This document shows positions 8,034 through 17,256 of a stretch of DNA of 64,000 nucleotides, piece by piece. The position numbers and the translations under genes are program-made. Source of the stretch: a virus. Each line of letters opens with the position of its first letter. Positions within the stretch are counted from its first letter, which is position 1. The stretch is from the IMG/VR virus record IMGVR_UViG_3300027902_000006, positions 1-64,000 of that record. One strand, 5' to 3'. Under the pieces are notes generated by a model. It made no database searches. It was not told the origin of the DNA and worked only from the letters and a program-made list of their open reading frames with translations.

Positions 8034-8314
8034 GTAGTAATATTGTTAATCTTCAAGACTATCGCAAAGCTCAGATTTGTCATATCACGGGTGAGGCAAG
8101 GTGTTTAGAATGTTTTTTTGAGTGGGTCGCCACTGAACCCCAAGGGACTAGATTTATAGAATGTCCAAGTTGTGGGTGTTATAAGGGAACGTTTGCAGCT
8201 CAAGTTGAGATAGATTGTCCTCATTGGACGTGTAATTGTGGAAATTCGCTATTCTACGCTACGGAGGATGGGATGTACTGTCCTATGTGCGGTTTGTTCC
8301 AGAACGGGTTCTAG
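8027..8314 (+). CDS. zinc-ribbon protein, function unknown
   Basis: This 95-residue protein carries three Cys pairs in zinc-ribbon form (CLEC, CPSCGC, CNCG and a final CPMCG), so it probably binds one or two zinc ions. The N-terminus (IVNLQDYRKAQICHITGEARC) resembles small phage proteins that end in zinc ribbons. It overlaps the terL stop by seven bases and so belongs to the packaging operon. No more specific role can be read. Confidence 0.7.
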   Translation: MVSSNIVNLQDYRKAQICHITGEARCLECFFEWVATEPQGTRFIECPSCGCYKGTFAAQVEIDCPHWTCNCGNSLFYATEDGMYCPMCGLFQNGF

Positions 8315-8326
8315 AAGGAGTGGTTA

Positions 8327-8593
8327 ATGGATTTTGACTATGGGATTTCATTTTGTGCAGGTAACGAGGAGTTGTGGAAAAAGGACGCAACTGTAGCAGA
8401 CCTTATTGCTATTTTGAAAGAGTTCCCATCCGACTTACGGATCAGTGCATTTTTTGATTGTAGAGTGGATAACGGAAATAATGTAGTATATATAGAAGAT
8501 AAACGTACTACGTCACTGGTCGATATTGTTTTGGAGTGCCCGATGTGTAGTCAACATCTGAAACTTCAACCCAATGATCACATTATCAACTGA
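8327..8593 (+). CDS. hypothetical 88-residue protein
   Basis: This small protein begins after a good ribosome-binding site (AGAAGGAG). It contains a helix TVADLIAILKEFPSDLRI, a form seen in small phage proteins of unknown role (percent-level threshold, then a beta strand), and a Cys pair CPMC near the C-terminus. It sits between terL and portal. No function is assigned. Confidence 0.65.
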   Translation: MDFDYGISFCAGNEELWKKDATVADLIAILKEFPSDLRISAFFDCRVDNGNNVVYIEDKRTTSLVDIVLECPMCSQHLKLQPNDHIIN

Positions 8594-8601
8594 GGTTTGT
8601 C

Positions 8602-10254
8602 ATGGCTATTCTGAAAGACTGGTTAACTGGGGAAACAATAGTTGAGACTAAGATATCGAAAATTTCAACTATTGATGTTCCCCTTATGGGTTCACCCGCT
8701 CCATCTGGAGTAGAAATACCTCGAAAGGAGTATGTCGAGCATCAGGAACGACTCGATCTGATTACATCTCTTTTGGGTGGGACAAAGGCTATGAAAGAAG
8801 CCGGTCAAAAGTTCCTTCCAAAAGAGACGAAGGAAAGTGATGAGAACTATCAGAATCGCCTAAGACGAACGTATCTCTTTAATGCTTTCGGGAGAACCGT
8901 CTCTTATCTGGGTGGCCAAGTTTTTACGCAACCTGTTAAGTTACTGGCTGATGTCCCCTCTGCTATCAGGACAACTAAGACACAAGACGGTTATGAAGAA
9001 GATATAGACTTGAAGGGTAGCAATCTAGATGCTTTTCTTAAACCTGTTTTTGAGAGAGGTGTTTCAGATGGCGTTTCGTGCGTACTCGTAGATTATCCCC
9101 AAGGAACATATCTCGGTACTATTTCTGTAGCCGACGAAAAGAGAATAGGACGTCGGCCTTACTGGGTTCATCTTCCTCCTTCCTCAATCATAGGATGGAA
9201 GACAGAAATCGTAAGTGGTAAAACTCTTTTTACCCAATTACGTATCCGAGAGACTGAAGAAGTTGACGACGGTCAGTTTGGGGTCAAGCAAGTAAATCGT
9301 ATACGAGTTTTAGAACCTAGGCGATGGACGCTCTACGAAGAGCAAAAAGATGAACAGATCAACCAGATGAAGTGGGTTGTAATAGGTGCGGGTCCTACAA
9401 CTCTAGACATAATCCCGTTGGCTGTCTTTATGCCAGGTAAAACGATCTCTGCTCTTACTGCTGAACCTCCTTTGGATGACTTGGCATATATGAACTTGGC
9501 TCACTGGCAGAGTACTAGTGACCAGATGAACATTCTCCATTTTACTCGTTTACCTATTCTCTTCGGTAGAAAACTTACAGACTCGGATAAAATAGACCAG
9601 ATTGAGATCGGACCTAACAGGATGATTCACTCCGATAGTCTAGAAGGGGATCTTAAGTATGTAGAACACACTGGGAAGTCTATTGCTGAGGGTCATATGC
9701 ACCTCATAGACTTAGAGACTAAGATGGCCATGTGGGGTTTACAACTTCTGATGCCCAAGACTGGTACGATTACGGCCACTGAAAAAGCATTGTCCTCGGG
9801 GGAGAGTGATAGTACTCTCAAATCTTGGGCACTCCTCTTCACTGATTTTATTGAACAATGCCTGTTCTTCACTGCCTTGTACATGAGAGAAGAACGGGGA
9901 GGAGCTGCTGAAGTCAATACTCAATTCCGCTGGATGCAGACGCTTGATGCTGAGGTTCTATTGCGTGGTGCTCAACTTAGGGTACTTCCTGGTCAGTTGG
10001 TCTTTGAAGAACTCCAACGGCGTGCGATTATCAGTGACCAGTACGATTACGCTGATCTTCAGTCAATGTTCGACGAAGAGAATCGCGGCTTAACTTTTGC
10101 TAAAGGAAGTTTTGGAAACATCGCTCAAACGGTTCTAAGTCCCGGAACAACACGTACTCCAACTTCGACATCGGTGACTGCCACTCGCGCTCAATCTGGG
10201 ACTGGGACTCCCTATTCATTTAAACGTGGCCACGGAACAAAAGGTACTCCGTAA
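8602..10254 (+). CDS. portal protein, DUF4055 family
   Basis: This 550-residue protein would form the dodecameric ring at the capsid vertex through which DNA is packed and leaves. The N-terminal text (YVEHQERLDLITSLLGGT, LPKETKES, NRLRRTYLFNAFGRTVSYL) and the internal FKPVFERGVSDGVSC-like segment match the DUF4055 phage portal family, and the position immediately after terL fits. The C-terminus is a low-complexity Ser/Thr/Gly tail. The ribosome-binding site is GAGG. Confidence 0.85.
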   Translation: MAILKDWLTGETIVETKISKISTIDVPLMGSPAPSGVEIPRKEYVEHQERLDLITSLLGGTKAMKEAGQKFLPKETKESDENYQNRLRRTYLFNAFGRTVSYLGGQVFTQPVKLLADVPSAIRTTKTQDGYEEDIDLKGSNLDAFLKPVFERGVSDGVSCVLVDYPQGTYLGTISVADEKRIGRRPYWVHLPPSSIIGWKTEIVSGKTLFTQLRIRETEEVDDGQFGVKQVNRIRVLEPRRWTLYEEQKDEQINQMKWVVIGAGPTTLDIIPLAVFMPGKTISALTAEPPLDDLAYMNLAHWQSTSDQMNILHFTRLPILFGRKLTDSDKIDQIEIGPNRMIHSDSLEGDLKYVEHTGKSIAEGHMHLIDLETKMAMWGLQLLMPKTGTITATEKALSSGESDSTLKSWALLFTDFIEQCLFFTALYMREERGGAAEVNTQFRWMQTLDAEVLLRGAQLRVLPGQLVFEELQRRAIISDQYDYADLQSMFDEENRGLTFAKGSFGNIAQTVLSPGTTRTPTSTSVTATRAQSGTGTPYSFKRGHGTKGTP

Positions 10255-10273
10255 CAAAGTGAGGTTTACTGAG

Positions 10274-10741
10274 ATGAAAAAATGTAAAGTTTTTATAGGA
10301 AGTTTTGTCTCTGTAGTAGTATTTTTGTTTAGTCTGAGTGTGGCAAACTCCGAAAGTCCCGACAATAGACCCCTAACTCTTCCGTCACTAAATGAACGTG
10401 TAATCGGACTGGAAGAGTTAATAAGAGAGAGATCTCGTTTGAACGAGAGATATACAGAAGCCGCGCGTGCGGCAATGGAACGACGACTCGATGGAATGAA
10501 TGAGTTTAGGGAGACATTGAGAGACCAAGCTTCTAGGTTTATTACTCGACAGGAAGTTGATCTGACTGTTTCCAAGATCAGGACAGATAGCGACCTACTT
10601 TTCAAGACAACCGATCAGCAAAGTCGGTCTATACTGCTTGTTTTACTAGTTGCTGTGATTGGTCTGTTATTCGGAGTAGCGGCACTTCTACTAGCCATTC
10701 GCGAGACCTATAAAACATCAGCTAATACTATTGAAAGGTAA
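10274..10741 (+). CDS. membrane-anchored coiled-coil protein
   Basis: This 155-residue protein has an N-terminal hydrophobic segment or signal (FIGSFVSVVVFLFSLSVANS), a charged coiled-coil centre (ERVIGLEELIRERSRLNERY onward) and a C-terminal transmembrane helix (SILLVLLVAVIGLLFGVAAL). I start at the ATG at 10274, which gives a clean signal-like N-terminus behind AAGTGAGG. The earlier ATG at 10226 lies inside the portal gene. This layout is seen in spanin-like and lysis-accessory proteins, but no lysis partner is adjacent, so the role is open. Confidence 0.65.
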   Translation: MKKCKVFIGSFVSVVVFLFSLSVANSESPDNRPLTLPSLNERVIGLEELIRERSRLNERYTEAARAAMERRLDGMNEFRETLRDQASRFITRQEVDLTVSKIRTDSDLLFKTTDQQSRSILLVLLVAVIGLLFGVAALLLAIRETYKTSANTIER

Positions 10742-10744
10742 TGT

Positions 10745-11443
10745 ATGAAAATAAATTGGAAATGGATTTTTGCAGTTAACGATCAGTTGAAAGCAAGTAG
10801 CGAGACGATTCATGACATTAATTTTGTTAGAGAACTGATTAGTTATTTAGTTCTATCTTCGGCTACGAGTATTGTCGAAACTGGGACAGAGAGGGGCGTT
10901 ACTGCGAGATTTCTAGCTGCTCTCTTTCCTCAACTTAAACTCTATACTTGTGATAAGTTTTTGAACGGCCCAGTAGTAGCAGAGACACTTCGGGGTATCA
11001 CGAACGTAGTATGTCAAGCTCTGGATAGTCGTGAGTTTCTTCCTCTCTTGGGGAAAATAGAACTTGGTCCGAGACCCTTTTATTTCTTAGACGCCCACGC
11101 TCGAAACAATCCCAATCCAATTCGTGAGGAGTTTCAAGTTATTAATGAGAAGCTCGCTCAACACGAAATTGTCGAAGCTCATATATGTGTACATGATTTT
11201 AAGGTTGAAGATAAACCTGAGTTCGGTTACAACATGTCTGACTACGATGGGACCGACTTATCTTGGGAGACAATTGAAGATCTAGTTAGACCTCTTGCTA
11301 AAGGCGTATGGTTTCCTAGGGGTGAGCCATTGACAAAATATTCGAGAGGTCGTATTTTTATTTACATGTCTGCTATCCAACCTGTTCTTCCTTATAATCT
11401 AGAGTATTTGGAGAACTTGGGGATCTTGTGCAGATATCTATAG
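10745..11443 (+). CDS. Rossmann methyltransferase-fold protein
   Basis: This 232-residue protein has a class I SAM-binding-like motif (SIVETGTERGVTARFLA) and an acidic strand followed by a catalytic-type segment (FYFLDAHARNNPNPIREEF), resembling Methyltransf_24-type proteins. Such folds modify sugars or small molecules, but some relatives have lost catalysis. It is one of several proteins of this fold in the window (11994, 26197, 26718, 27206), which points to an expanded phage family. The substrate is unknown. Confidence 0.6.
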   Translation: MKINWKWIFAVNDQLKASSETIHDINFVRELISYLVLSSATSIVETGTERGVTARFLAALFPQLKLYTCDKFLNGPVVAETLRGITNVVCQALDSREFLPLLGKIELGPRPFYFLDAHARNNPNPIREEFQVINEKLAQHEIVEAHICVHDFKVEDKPEFGYNMSDYDGTDLSWETIEDLVRPLAKGVWFPRGEPLTKYSRGRIFIYMSAIQPVLPYNLEYLENLGILCRYL

Positions 11444-11634
11444 TTCCTTCACCCCCCTCCTTTCCCAGATGCGCTTGGAGTCTGGCCGTAAGTGGTTATC
11501 TGCCTTTGGTTTCTCTCCTTTTCCAGAGGTTAACGTCTCGGGTGAAGGCTCTTCGTTATGAGACCAAGAAACCGAACCAGCGAGAGCCCCTGCGAGAGTG
11601 GGGCATATCTTTATACTAAGAGAGGTATTGAACT

Positions 11635-11991
11635 ATGTCTGCTATTCAATCGTCATTATACGAATTAAAAATTACTGGAGCTGGTCCTTATACAGATGTC
11701 GCATCCTTCATACATCGTTATTCTCCTGTCATAATCTCTGTTAATACTGCTACTGCCTATACTATAAGATTACCTAAAGCGTCTCTTTCCTCGTCAGACT
11801 TGACTATTGTTAAGCTTCAAGCTAATACAGTAAGTGTAAAAGTAGCGCCGGGAGATAAGATAGGGAGTTCATCTACGGGTTGGAGTTGTACTCAGGCGAC
11901 CCAAACATGGGCGTCTCTAGTACTCCAACCAGTCTCAGGGGCCAGTAAGTGGATAATAGTTGGGAAGGATGGTACTTGGAATAAGATCTAA
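11635..11991 (+). CDS. beta-rich small protein, possible virion component
   Basis: This 118-residue protein is rich in Ser/Thr and alternating strands (YELKITGAGPYTDVASF, YTIRLPKASLSSSDLTIVKL, WIIVGKDGTW), like capsid decoration or tail-decoration proteins. AGAGAGG precedes the ATG. It lies among head genes with no family recognised. The preceding 190 bases (11444-11634) hold no convincing gene. Confidence 0.55.
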   Translation: MSAIQSSLYELKITGAGPYTDVASFIHRYSPVIISVNTATAYTIRLPKASLSSSDLTIVKLQANTVSVKVAPGDKIGSSSTGWSCTQATQTWASLVLQPVSGASKWIIVGKDGTWNKI

Positions 11992-11993
11992 GT

Positions 11994-12611
11994 ATGAAAA
12001 TAGACTTCTTCGATGAACTGTGTTCTGGTATTCCAGGTGTCCCCGATTCAGTCGGAGACGCCCTCAAACAACTCACTTGGGACTGTCCATCGAACCCAAA
12101 GTTTTTAGAAGTAGGATCATGGAAGGGTAGGTCTTCGTGTTATTTAGCGGCGATAGCTAAGGTGCGGGGCGGTCATCTAACTTGCATAGACCATTGGCAA
12201 GGTTCTCTATCCTCTATAGGTGGTAGTGAGATTGTCGATGGGGGTCTTAATCTATACGAAGAGTTTCTATCTAATTTAACACAACGCGGACTACGTGAGT
12301 ATATAACTCCTTTGAAGATGTCCTCTGAAGAAGCTAGTTTACTTATTCCAGACGAGTCTCAAGATTTAATTTTCATAGATGCCGATCATTTATATCCTAG
12401 TATAAAAAGAGATTTGGAACTTTGGTTTCCTAAAGTTAAAACAGGTGGGATTTTTTGTGGACACGACGCTGAGTTTTACTACTCAGAGAAGGCGGATCGT
12501 GAACTTAACTTATCTAGTGCATGTACTTATAGTTATCATCCTGGAGTTATTACGGCCCTTTTTGAGAAGTTCGACGACAAACATAACTTGATTAAAGGTG
12601 CTCACGTTTAG
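11994..12611 (+). CDS. class I SAM methyltransferase, Methyltransf_24 type
   Basis: This 205-residue protein has a glycine-containing SAM loop (FLEVGSWKGRSSCYLA) and the paired motif LIFIDADHLYPSIKRDLE ... KTGGIFCGHD that marks the Methyltransf_24 family. Relatives are often found in glycan gene clusters, where they methylate sugars. The start is three bases after the previous stop. It probably acts on a glycan or capsid-linked substrate; that is inference from neighbouring cargo. Confidence 0.75.
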   Translation: MKIDFFDELCSGIPGVPDSVGDALKQLTWDCPSNPKFLEVGSWKGRSSCYLAAIAKVRGGHLTCIDHWQGSLSSIGGSEIVDGGLNLYEEFLSNLTQRGLREYITPLKMSSEEASLLIPDESQDLIFIDADHLYPSIKRDLELWFPKVKTGGIFCGHDAEFYYSEKADRELNLSSACTYSYHPGVITALFEKFDDKHNLIKGAHV

Positions 12612-12625
12612 TGGATTAAACGCCG

Positions 12626-13678
12626 ATGCTCTTAACTCCCAATGAGACTCTATTACTAATAGTTTTAGCTAGAAATATTGAGTGGCGTCTGCGTTTAGAT
12701 TCGTATGAAGCGTCGGCTCTCAAGGTTCTTCTACGATCCGTTAAACAGTCTGAACGTGATGTGTTAGATAGGATAACGAGTTATGGTCTTACTGTCCCAG
12801 TATGGGAAGAGGTACGAACTCTTAACCTTTTGGACGAGTTCAGTAGTCTAACAGGAGAGTTAAGAAGTGTAGTAGGTAAGAACATCGCTGAGATGGTTTC
12901 ACATGCTGGGGTCGCCTCGTTGCTTGTTCACAACGACATTGTCTCTTTCGGAAATAGAATCACAACCTTCCAACCAGTTTCCGCGTCTACTGAACAACTA
13001 CGTAGTGTATTTACTGATGTTCCAGTAGGTGGGTATCTTCTCTCCGATAGAGTCGACAACTTGTATGATAATATCGCCGGAAATATTCGAGAGGACCTCT
13101 CGACTGGATCATTACAGGGAGCTGATTATCATGGATTTGTTCGAGACTTAACTACAGGTTTTCGAGAGGCTGAGAAGGATGCGGCTACTCTAGCTCAGAC
13201 CTATGTTCAATCGGCCAATACACTCGCTCAGGAGGTAGTTTATAGACAGAATGGGGATATTGTCAAGGGTGTTAGATGGACAGCTATTTTAGAGGCTGGT
13301 TATAAACGTACGGGTAGGGGAACTTGTTTGCGATGTGCTGTACTAGATGGAATAGTATTTGCATTGGGAACGAATCCACCTTGTCCGTTACATGACAACT
13401 GTAGATGTAGTCTTCTACCTGAGTTTGCACCGGCGAGTTCACTAGGTTTGAATATGACCGAAATAAGTAACGAGTACAGTGAATATATCAATACTAAAAC
13501 TACTCCAGGCATCTCGGGGAACTATGAGTCTTGGTTTAAAGCTCAGAGTGAGTCTACTCAACAAAATTTAGTAGGACCAAACCGATACGCACTTATTAAA
13601 ACAGGAAGGATCTCGTTTAGTGACTTGATAGACAGGGATACAGGTAGACTACGAACACTAAGCGAGTTAGGAGGTTAA
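12626..13678 (+). CDS. minor head protein, Mu F / SPP1 gp7-like
   Basis: This 350-residue protein has a C-terminal module with GVRWTAILEAGY, then CLRCAVLDG and CPLHDNCRCSLLP. This is the Cys/His-rich pattern of the Phage_Mu_F/SPP1 gp7 family, usually linked to the portal and early DNA entry. The N-terminal 200 residues are helical. Its place between portal and scaffold agrees. The stop overlaps the following ATG (TTAAATG). Confidence 0.8.
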   Translation: MLLTPNETLLLIVLARNIEWRLRLDSYEASALKVLLRSVKQSERDVLDRITSYGLTVPVWEEVRTLNLLDEFSSLTGELRSVVGKNIAEMVSHAGVASLLVHNDIVSFGNRITTFQPVSASTEQLRSVFTDVPVGGYLLSDRVDNLYDNIAGNIREDLSTGSLQGADYHGFVRDLTTGFREAEKDAATLAQTYVQSANTLAQEVVYRQNGDIVKGVRWTAILEAGYKRTGRGTCLRCAVLDGIVFALGTNPPCPLHDNCRCSLLPEFAPASSLGLNMTEISNEYSEYINTKTTPGISGNYESWFKAQSESTQQNLVGPNRYALIKTGRISFSDLIDRDTGRLRTLSELGG

Positions 13679-14524
13679 ATGAAGTTAGGTCATAAAACGA
13701 TTCCTTATCGAATAACTTCTCCAGTTAGATTAGTCGCTCTAGGGGATCTACACGTGGGTAGCAGTACGTTTGCACGTAGACGTTTTAAAAAGTTTATGGA
13801 GGAACAGGCAGAAATTCCTCAGACGCATTTCATTATTATGGGTGATGTCTTTGACGCCCTAGTCGTGGCAGATAGTAAACGTTTTAGATTATCAAATATA
13901 GATAAACGGTACTTTGATTGTCCTAATCCAGACAGATTCTTAGATGCTCAGATAGATGATGCTATCGAACTCCTAAGTCCGTATTCTTCTAAGATATTAG
14001 GTATTCTAAGAGGGAATCACGAAGACCAAATACTGAAACGTTACAATACAGATATGATTTGGCAACTCTGTGATCGTCTAGGGGACAAAACACTTGATCT
14101 AGGCTACAGTGCTCTACTCTACCTGCAACTTAAATATGATAGTGAAAAGAATAGGAATACTAGAGCTATACGAGTGTTTCTGCATCATGGTTACGGAGGA
14201 GGCTCTAGAACAGAAGGAGGGGCGATTACTACGTATTCAAGATTCATTACATACTACGACGCTGATATTTATTTAGTAGGTCATAGCCATCAACAGTGGT
14301 CAAAAAAAATCGCTAGAGTTTCCATTACACGAAAAGGTGATTGGGAAGATAGAACAATTATTCTAGCTAATAGCGGGACATTTAAGAAATCGTTAGTTGA
14401 GGGAGTGGCACCGTCATGGGAAGAGACAATGGGATTTTGTCCGCGCTTGTTGGGAGGAGTTGCGGTAGAGATTAAACTTAATAGTGGAAATACCTATCCA
14501 GAACTTTCAGTCTCAGACATATGA
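13679..14524 (+). CDS. calcineurin-like metallophosphoesterase
   Basis: This 281-residue protein shows all metal-binding motifs of the family: GDLHVG (Asp23, His25), MGDVFD (Asp56), RGNHED (Asn113, His114) and LVGHSHQQ near the C-terminus. Such enzymes cleave phosphomono- or diesters; in phages they may process nucleotides or DNA. It sits between the minor head protein and the scaffold, so it is expressed with the virion genes. The substrate cannot be told from sequence. Confidence 0.85.
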   Translation: MKLGHKTIPYRITSPVRLVALGDLHVGSSTFARRRFKKFMEEQAEIPQTHFIIMGDVFDALVVADSKRFRLSNIDKRYFDCPNPDRFLDAQIDDAIELLSPYSSKILGILRGNHEDQILKRYNTDMIWQLCDRLGDKTLDLGYSALLYLQLKYDSEKNRNTRAIRVFLHHGYGGGSRTEGGAITTYSRFITYYDADIYLVGHSHQQWSKKIARVSITRKGDWEDRTIILANSGTFKKSLVEGVAPSWEETMGFCPRLLGGVAVEIKLNSGNTYPELSVSDI

Positions 14525-14566
14525 AAACTATGTTTTTTCTTTGGTTATATAACTTATTGAATTAAC

Positions 14567-14604
14567 CTTATTCTTAGAATAAGAAAAAAGGTACCCTCGG
14601 TACC
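14567..14604 (+). promoter_or_regulatory. paired small hairpins ahead of the scaffold gene
   Basis: CTTATTC (14567-14573) and GAATAAG (14577-14583) form a perfect 7-bp inverted repeat with a 3-base loop. GGTACC-CTC-GGTACC follows immediately (14590-14604). The TTATTCTTA box resembles the second box of the candidate promoters at 32830 and 37139, but its spacing to an upstream TTTTCTTTGG (14535) is 33 instead of 26. It may be a promoter, processing site or weak terminator between the early head genes and the heavily expressed scaffold/capsid genes. Confidence 0.35.
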
Positions 14605-14645
14605 ACAACTACAGGCGAGATGCCTTTTTGGAGAGATCCTACTTT

Positions 14646-15446
14646 ATGGCTACACAGAAAGAAAAAGAACTGAAATTGACGCTTAAGAAAGACGACGAGG
14701 ACAACTTGGTGTTGTCTGAAACTGGCTATCCTATCTGGGTTGATCAGGATGGCGAGGAAAGAATGTATGATGTGGAAAAGCTTTTGAAAGAGAAACAAGC
14801 CGCTAATAGTGAGTCGGCTGGTCGCAGAAAACGTATTGAAGACTTGGAAAGTCAGATTCACGAACTGCAAGGTAAATATGAGGGTATTGATGTCGATGAA
14901 GCTAAGAGAGCCCTCGATACTTTACAGAACATTGATCAACAAAAGCTGATGGACACTGAAGGCGTAGAAAGCGTCAAGAGACAGATGAAAGAAGCCTTCG
15001 AAACAGAAAAAACTAAGGAACGTGATACTTGGGAAAAACAAGTTAAGGAACGGGAAGAGGCGCTGAATCTAAAGACTAATCAGATTAGGAATCTGTTAGT
15101 TCGGAACGCTTTTACCTCTTCTGAATTTTTAAGAGAAAAGACTTTGTTAATTCCTGAGATGGCCTACTCCTACTTCGGAAACTATTTTGAAGTTAAGGAG
15201 ATAAACGGGGTCCCGACTGCTATCGGCAGGATGAACGGAGAAGATATCCTCTCAAAGAGAAACCCCGGTGAAATAGCTGACCCGGAGGAAGCTATTGAGA
15301 TAATCATCGACCGATTCCCTGCTAAAGAACGTATTCTTAAAGGGAACGTACAGGCGGGTTCTGGCGTGTTTAATCCAGATCAGGAACCAGTGGGATCACC
15401 AGATCATCTGGCGAAATCACTCTATCCAACGATGCTTAAAAAGTAA
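14646..15446 (+). CDS. capsid scaffolding protein
   Basis: This 266-residue, highly charged protein has a long coiled coil (about residues 45-145: KLLKEKQAANSESAGRRKRI, then LESQIHELQGKYEG ... QVKEREEALNLKTNQI). Its position immediately before the major capsid gene is the classic place for the scaffold that templates prohead assembly. The C-terminal short basic/aromatic tail fits capsid docking. I start at 14646 (ATG) behind GGAGAG; a TTG at 14628 is possible but would lack spacing. Confidence 0.8.
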   Translation: MATQKEKELKLTLKKDDEDNLVLSETGYPIWVDQDGEERMYDVEKLLKEKQAANSESAGRRKRIEDLESQIHELQGKYEGIDVDEAKRALDTLQNIDQQKLMDTEGVESVKRQMKEAFETEKTKERDTWEKQVKEREEALNLKTNQIRNLLVRNAFTSSEFLREKTLLIPEMAYSYFGNYFEVKEINGVPTAIGRMNGEDILSKRNPGEIADPEEAIEIIIDRFPAKERILKGNVQAGSGVFNPDQEPVGSPDHLAKSLYPTMLKK

Positions 15447-15476
15447 TATTACAAAACTATAACGAGGTAACTTAAC

Positions 15477-16448
15477 ATGGCACTTTTGACTGCTAACAGA
15501 ATGACCCTCATTGACCTCGCTAAACGGTCCAAAGATGGTGCTATCCTTGCCATCGCGGAAGTGATGAACAAGGTTAATTCTATCATGGACGACGCGGTAT
15601 GGGTTCGTTCTAATGGAGATACTCAGCATATTACTGCCAAGCGGCTTTCCCTTCCTACGGGTTCTTGGCGTAAAATTAATTCTGGCGTAACGCTGGAAAA
15701 GTCTAGCACTCAACAGATCGTTGAGGGCATCGGTATGTTGGAAGCCTACTCACAGGTTGATATCGCTCTTATCGACGTCGCGTCTGATAAGGCCGCTTTT
15801 CGCCTGACTGAAGATCTTGCCTTCGTCGAAGGTATGTCTCAGACGATGGCCTCTACTATTATCTATGGTTCTACTAGTGGTGCTCCTGAGAAGTTTAATG
15901 GCTTCTCCACTCGTCTTGCTAACCTTACTACTATTGGCGTGAGCGCCATCGCCAACTGTCATAACTACGGTGGAACTGGTTCTACACTGAACTCTATCTT
16001 CGTCGTTCAATGGGGACCGACTACTGTTCACATGATCTATCCTAAGAATTCCTCCACCGTTGGTTTTTCGATGAGTGATGATGGGATTCAAACTGTTTAC
16101 GATCCTTCTGGTAATCCTTACAAAGTTTATCAGACACACTTCAAGCAGAACGCTGGTCTCTGCGTCCGTGATGAACGGTGCATCCAGCGTGTGGCTAATG
16201 TTCCTGCTACTGCTACGAAGTTGGCGAATACTCTTATTGTCGCCCTGCGTCAGATGCCTTCTGGCGGGGCTGGTTCTGTAATCTACATGAACCCCACTGT
16301 CCTGACCTGTCTTGATAAAGAGGCGAAGGATAAAACAAATGTTCAGTACGGTCCTGCTGATGCTTTCGGTCGTCCAACAATGTTCTTCCGGGGTATCCCT
16401 GTGAAGCAGGTCGACGCTATGCTGAATACTGAAACTGCTCTTACCTAA
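15477..16448 (+). CDS. major capsid protein, GP5-like
   Basis: This 323-residue protein is recognisable by its N-terminal pattern: TLIDLAKRSKDGAILAIAEV, then PTGSWRKINSGV, STQQIVEGIGMLEAYSQVD, and AAFRLTEDLAFVEGMSQTMA. These match the GP5-like major capsid family with an HK97-type fold. It follows the scaffold and precedes a probable decoration protein. Codon use is more biased than in the cargo genes, as expected for a highly expressed protein. The ribosome-binding site is ACGAGGTAA. Confidence 0.9.
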   Translation: MALLTANRMTLIDLAKRSKDGAILAIAEVMNKVNSIMDDAVWVRSNGDTQHITAKRLSLPTGSWRKINSGVTLEKSSTQQIVEGIGMLEAYSQVDIALIDVASDKAAFRLTEDLAFVEGMSQTMASTIIYGSTSGAPEKFNGFSTRLANLTTIGVSAIANCHNYGGTGSTLNSIFVVQWGPTTVHMIYPKNSSTVGFSMSDDGIQTVYDPSGNPYKVYQTHFKQNAGLCVRDERCIQRVANVPATATKLANTLIVALRQMPSGGAGSVIYMNPTVLTCLDKEAKDKTNVQYGPADAFGRPTMFFRGIPVKQVDAMLNTETALT

Positions 16449-16466
16449 TTTTGGGGGTATATTAAT

Positions 16467-16910
16467 ATGACTATTATGGACTATCGCACTCAGCTTGCGG
16501 ATGCTAAAGCCTTGACGGGTGCTGTCTCCGCAACTATTACTGACTTTACTGTGGATTTGGCCGCGGTCAATCCCAATGTTGGTCGTGGCGAACCTATCTT
16601 CGTCCACGCTAAGATCGGTACTGCCGTGGCTAGTACCAAACCTCTTACTGCTACTCTGTCTCTTTACTTGCAGGATTCTCCTTCGTCTACTGCGGCCAGT
16701 TTTGGCAATTTGCTGAACCTGAATCTCTTAGGGGCGGCGAGCATGACTGTTAGTAAGTTGACCGTCGGAAAACTTGTCTATAGTGGGGTTATTCCCACTA
16801 AGTGTAAGCGGTACGTGCGTATTAAGGCTACTATTGCTGGTACTCCAACAACTGGTGGTACTTTGGACGCGTGGTTGGATATCGCTCCACTTGCAACTAG
16901 AATGGAATAA
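16467..16910 (+). CDS. capsid-associated beta protein (decoration-like)
   Basis: This 147-residue Ala/Thr-rich beta protein directly follows the major capsid gene and ends at a strong terminator. The text (TLSLYLQDSPSSTAASFGNL, then VGKLVYSGVIPTKCKRYVRI) is like the small Bbp16-type proteins found beside GP5-like capsid proteins. It probably decorates or stabilises the shell. The exact family is inferred, not proven. Confidence 0.7.
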   Translation: MTIMDYRTQLADAKALTGAVSATITDFTVDLAAVNPNVGRGEPIFVHAKIGTAVASTKPLTATLSLYLQDSPSSTAASFGNLLNLNLLGAASMTVSKLTVGKLVYSGVIPTKCKRYVRIKATIAGTPTTGGTLDAWLDIAPLATRME

Positions 16911-16921
16911 TAACCCATGCG

Positions 16922-16953
16922 CCGGGGGGCGGTTGCCGCTCCCCGGTTTTTTT
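16922..16953 (+). terminator. Rho-independent terminator after the capsid genes
   Basis: An 11-bp stem (16922-16932 with 16936-16946, one G-T wobble), a TTG loop and a run of seven T make a textbook intrinsic terminator 12 bases after the decoration gene. It would isolate abundant capsid transcripts from the genes that follow. Confidence 0.9.
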
Positions 16954-16982
16954 ATATATAATATTATTGGGGGTATGGGATT

Positions 16983-17243
16983 ATGAAAGACGAATCCATA
17001 AAAGCCAGTCCAAAGCTTACTTTGAATCAGGTTACAGCTTTTGAATCATCCAAAATGGAGGAACCAACTCTACCAGCAGAAGTTAAGGGACCCAGTAAAG
17101 TTAAGGAACTCACTTGGCCTAGGAAGTACACTTGTATAGTTATGTGTTATGTAGCTAGCAAAGCACAAGTTTTCAATGTTGGAGACGTAGCGGAATTTGC
17201 AGAAGGGGAATATATCCCAAGTCATTTCTCACCACTAGATTAG
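16983..17243 (+). CDS. hypothetical 86-residue protein
   Basis: This small protein has a charged N-terminus (Lys/Pro/Glu-rich) and a C-terminal half TCIVMCYVASKAQVFNVGDVA resembling small phage proteins near the head-completion genes. A GGGGGT/GGGA-rich leader precedes it. No family is assigned with confidence. Confidence 0.6.
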   Translation: MKDESIKASPKLTLNQVTAFESSKMEEPTLPAEVKGPSKVKELTWPRKYTCIVMCYVASKAQVFNVGDVAEFAEGEYIPSHFSPLD

Positions 17244-17256
17244 TGGGAGGATCACT

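Noticed and set aside
11444-11634. frames 11428-11619 and a 30-codon frame at 11469
   Set aside because: Neither has a ribosome-binding site or a recognisable pattern; the first overlaps the previous gene with a poor GTG.
15750-16607. 285-residue minus-strand frame across the capsid gene
   Set aside because: It is an antisense shadow of the GP5-like major capsid gene, which has clear family motifs.
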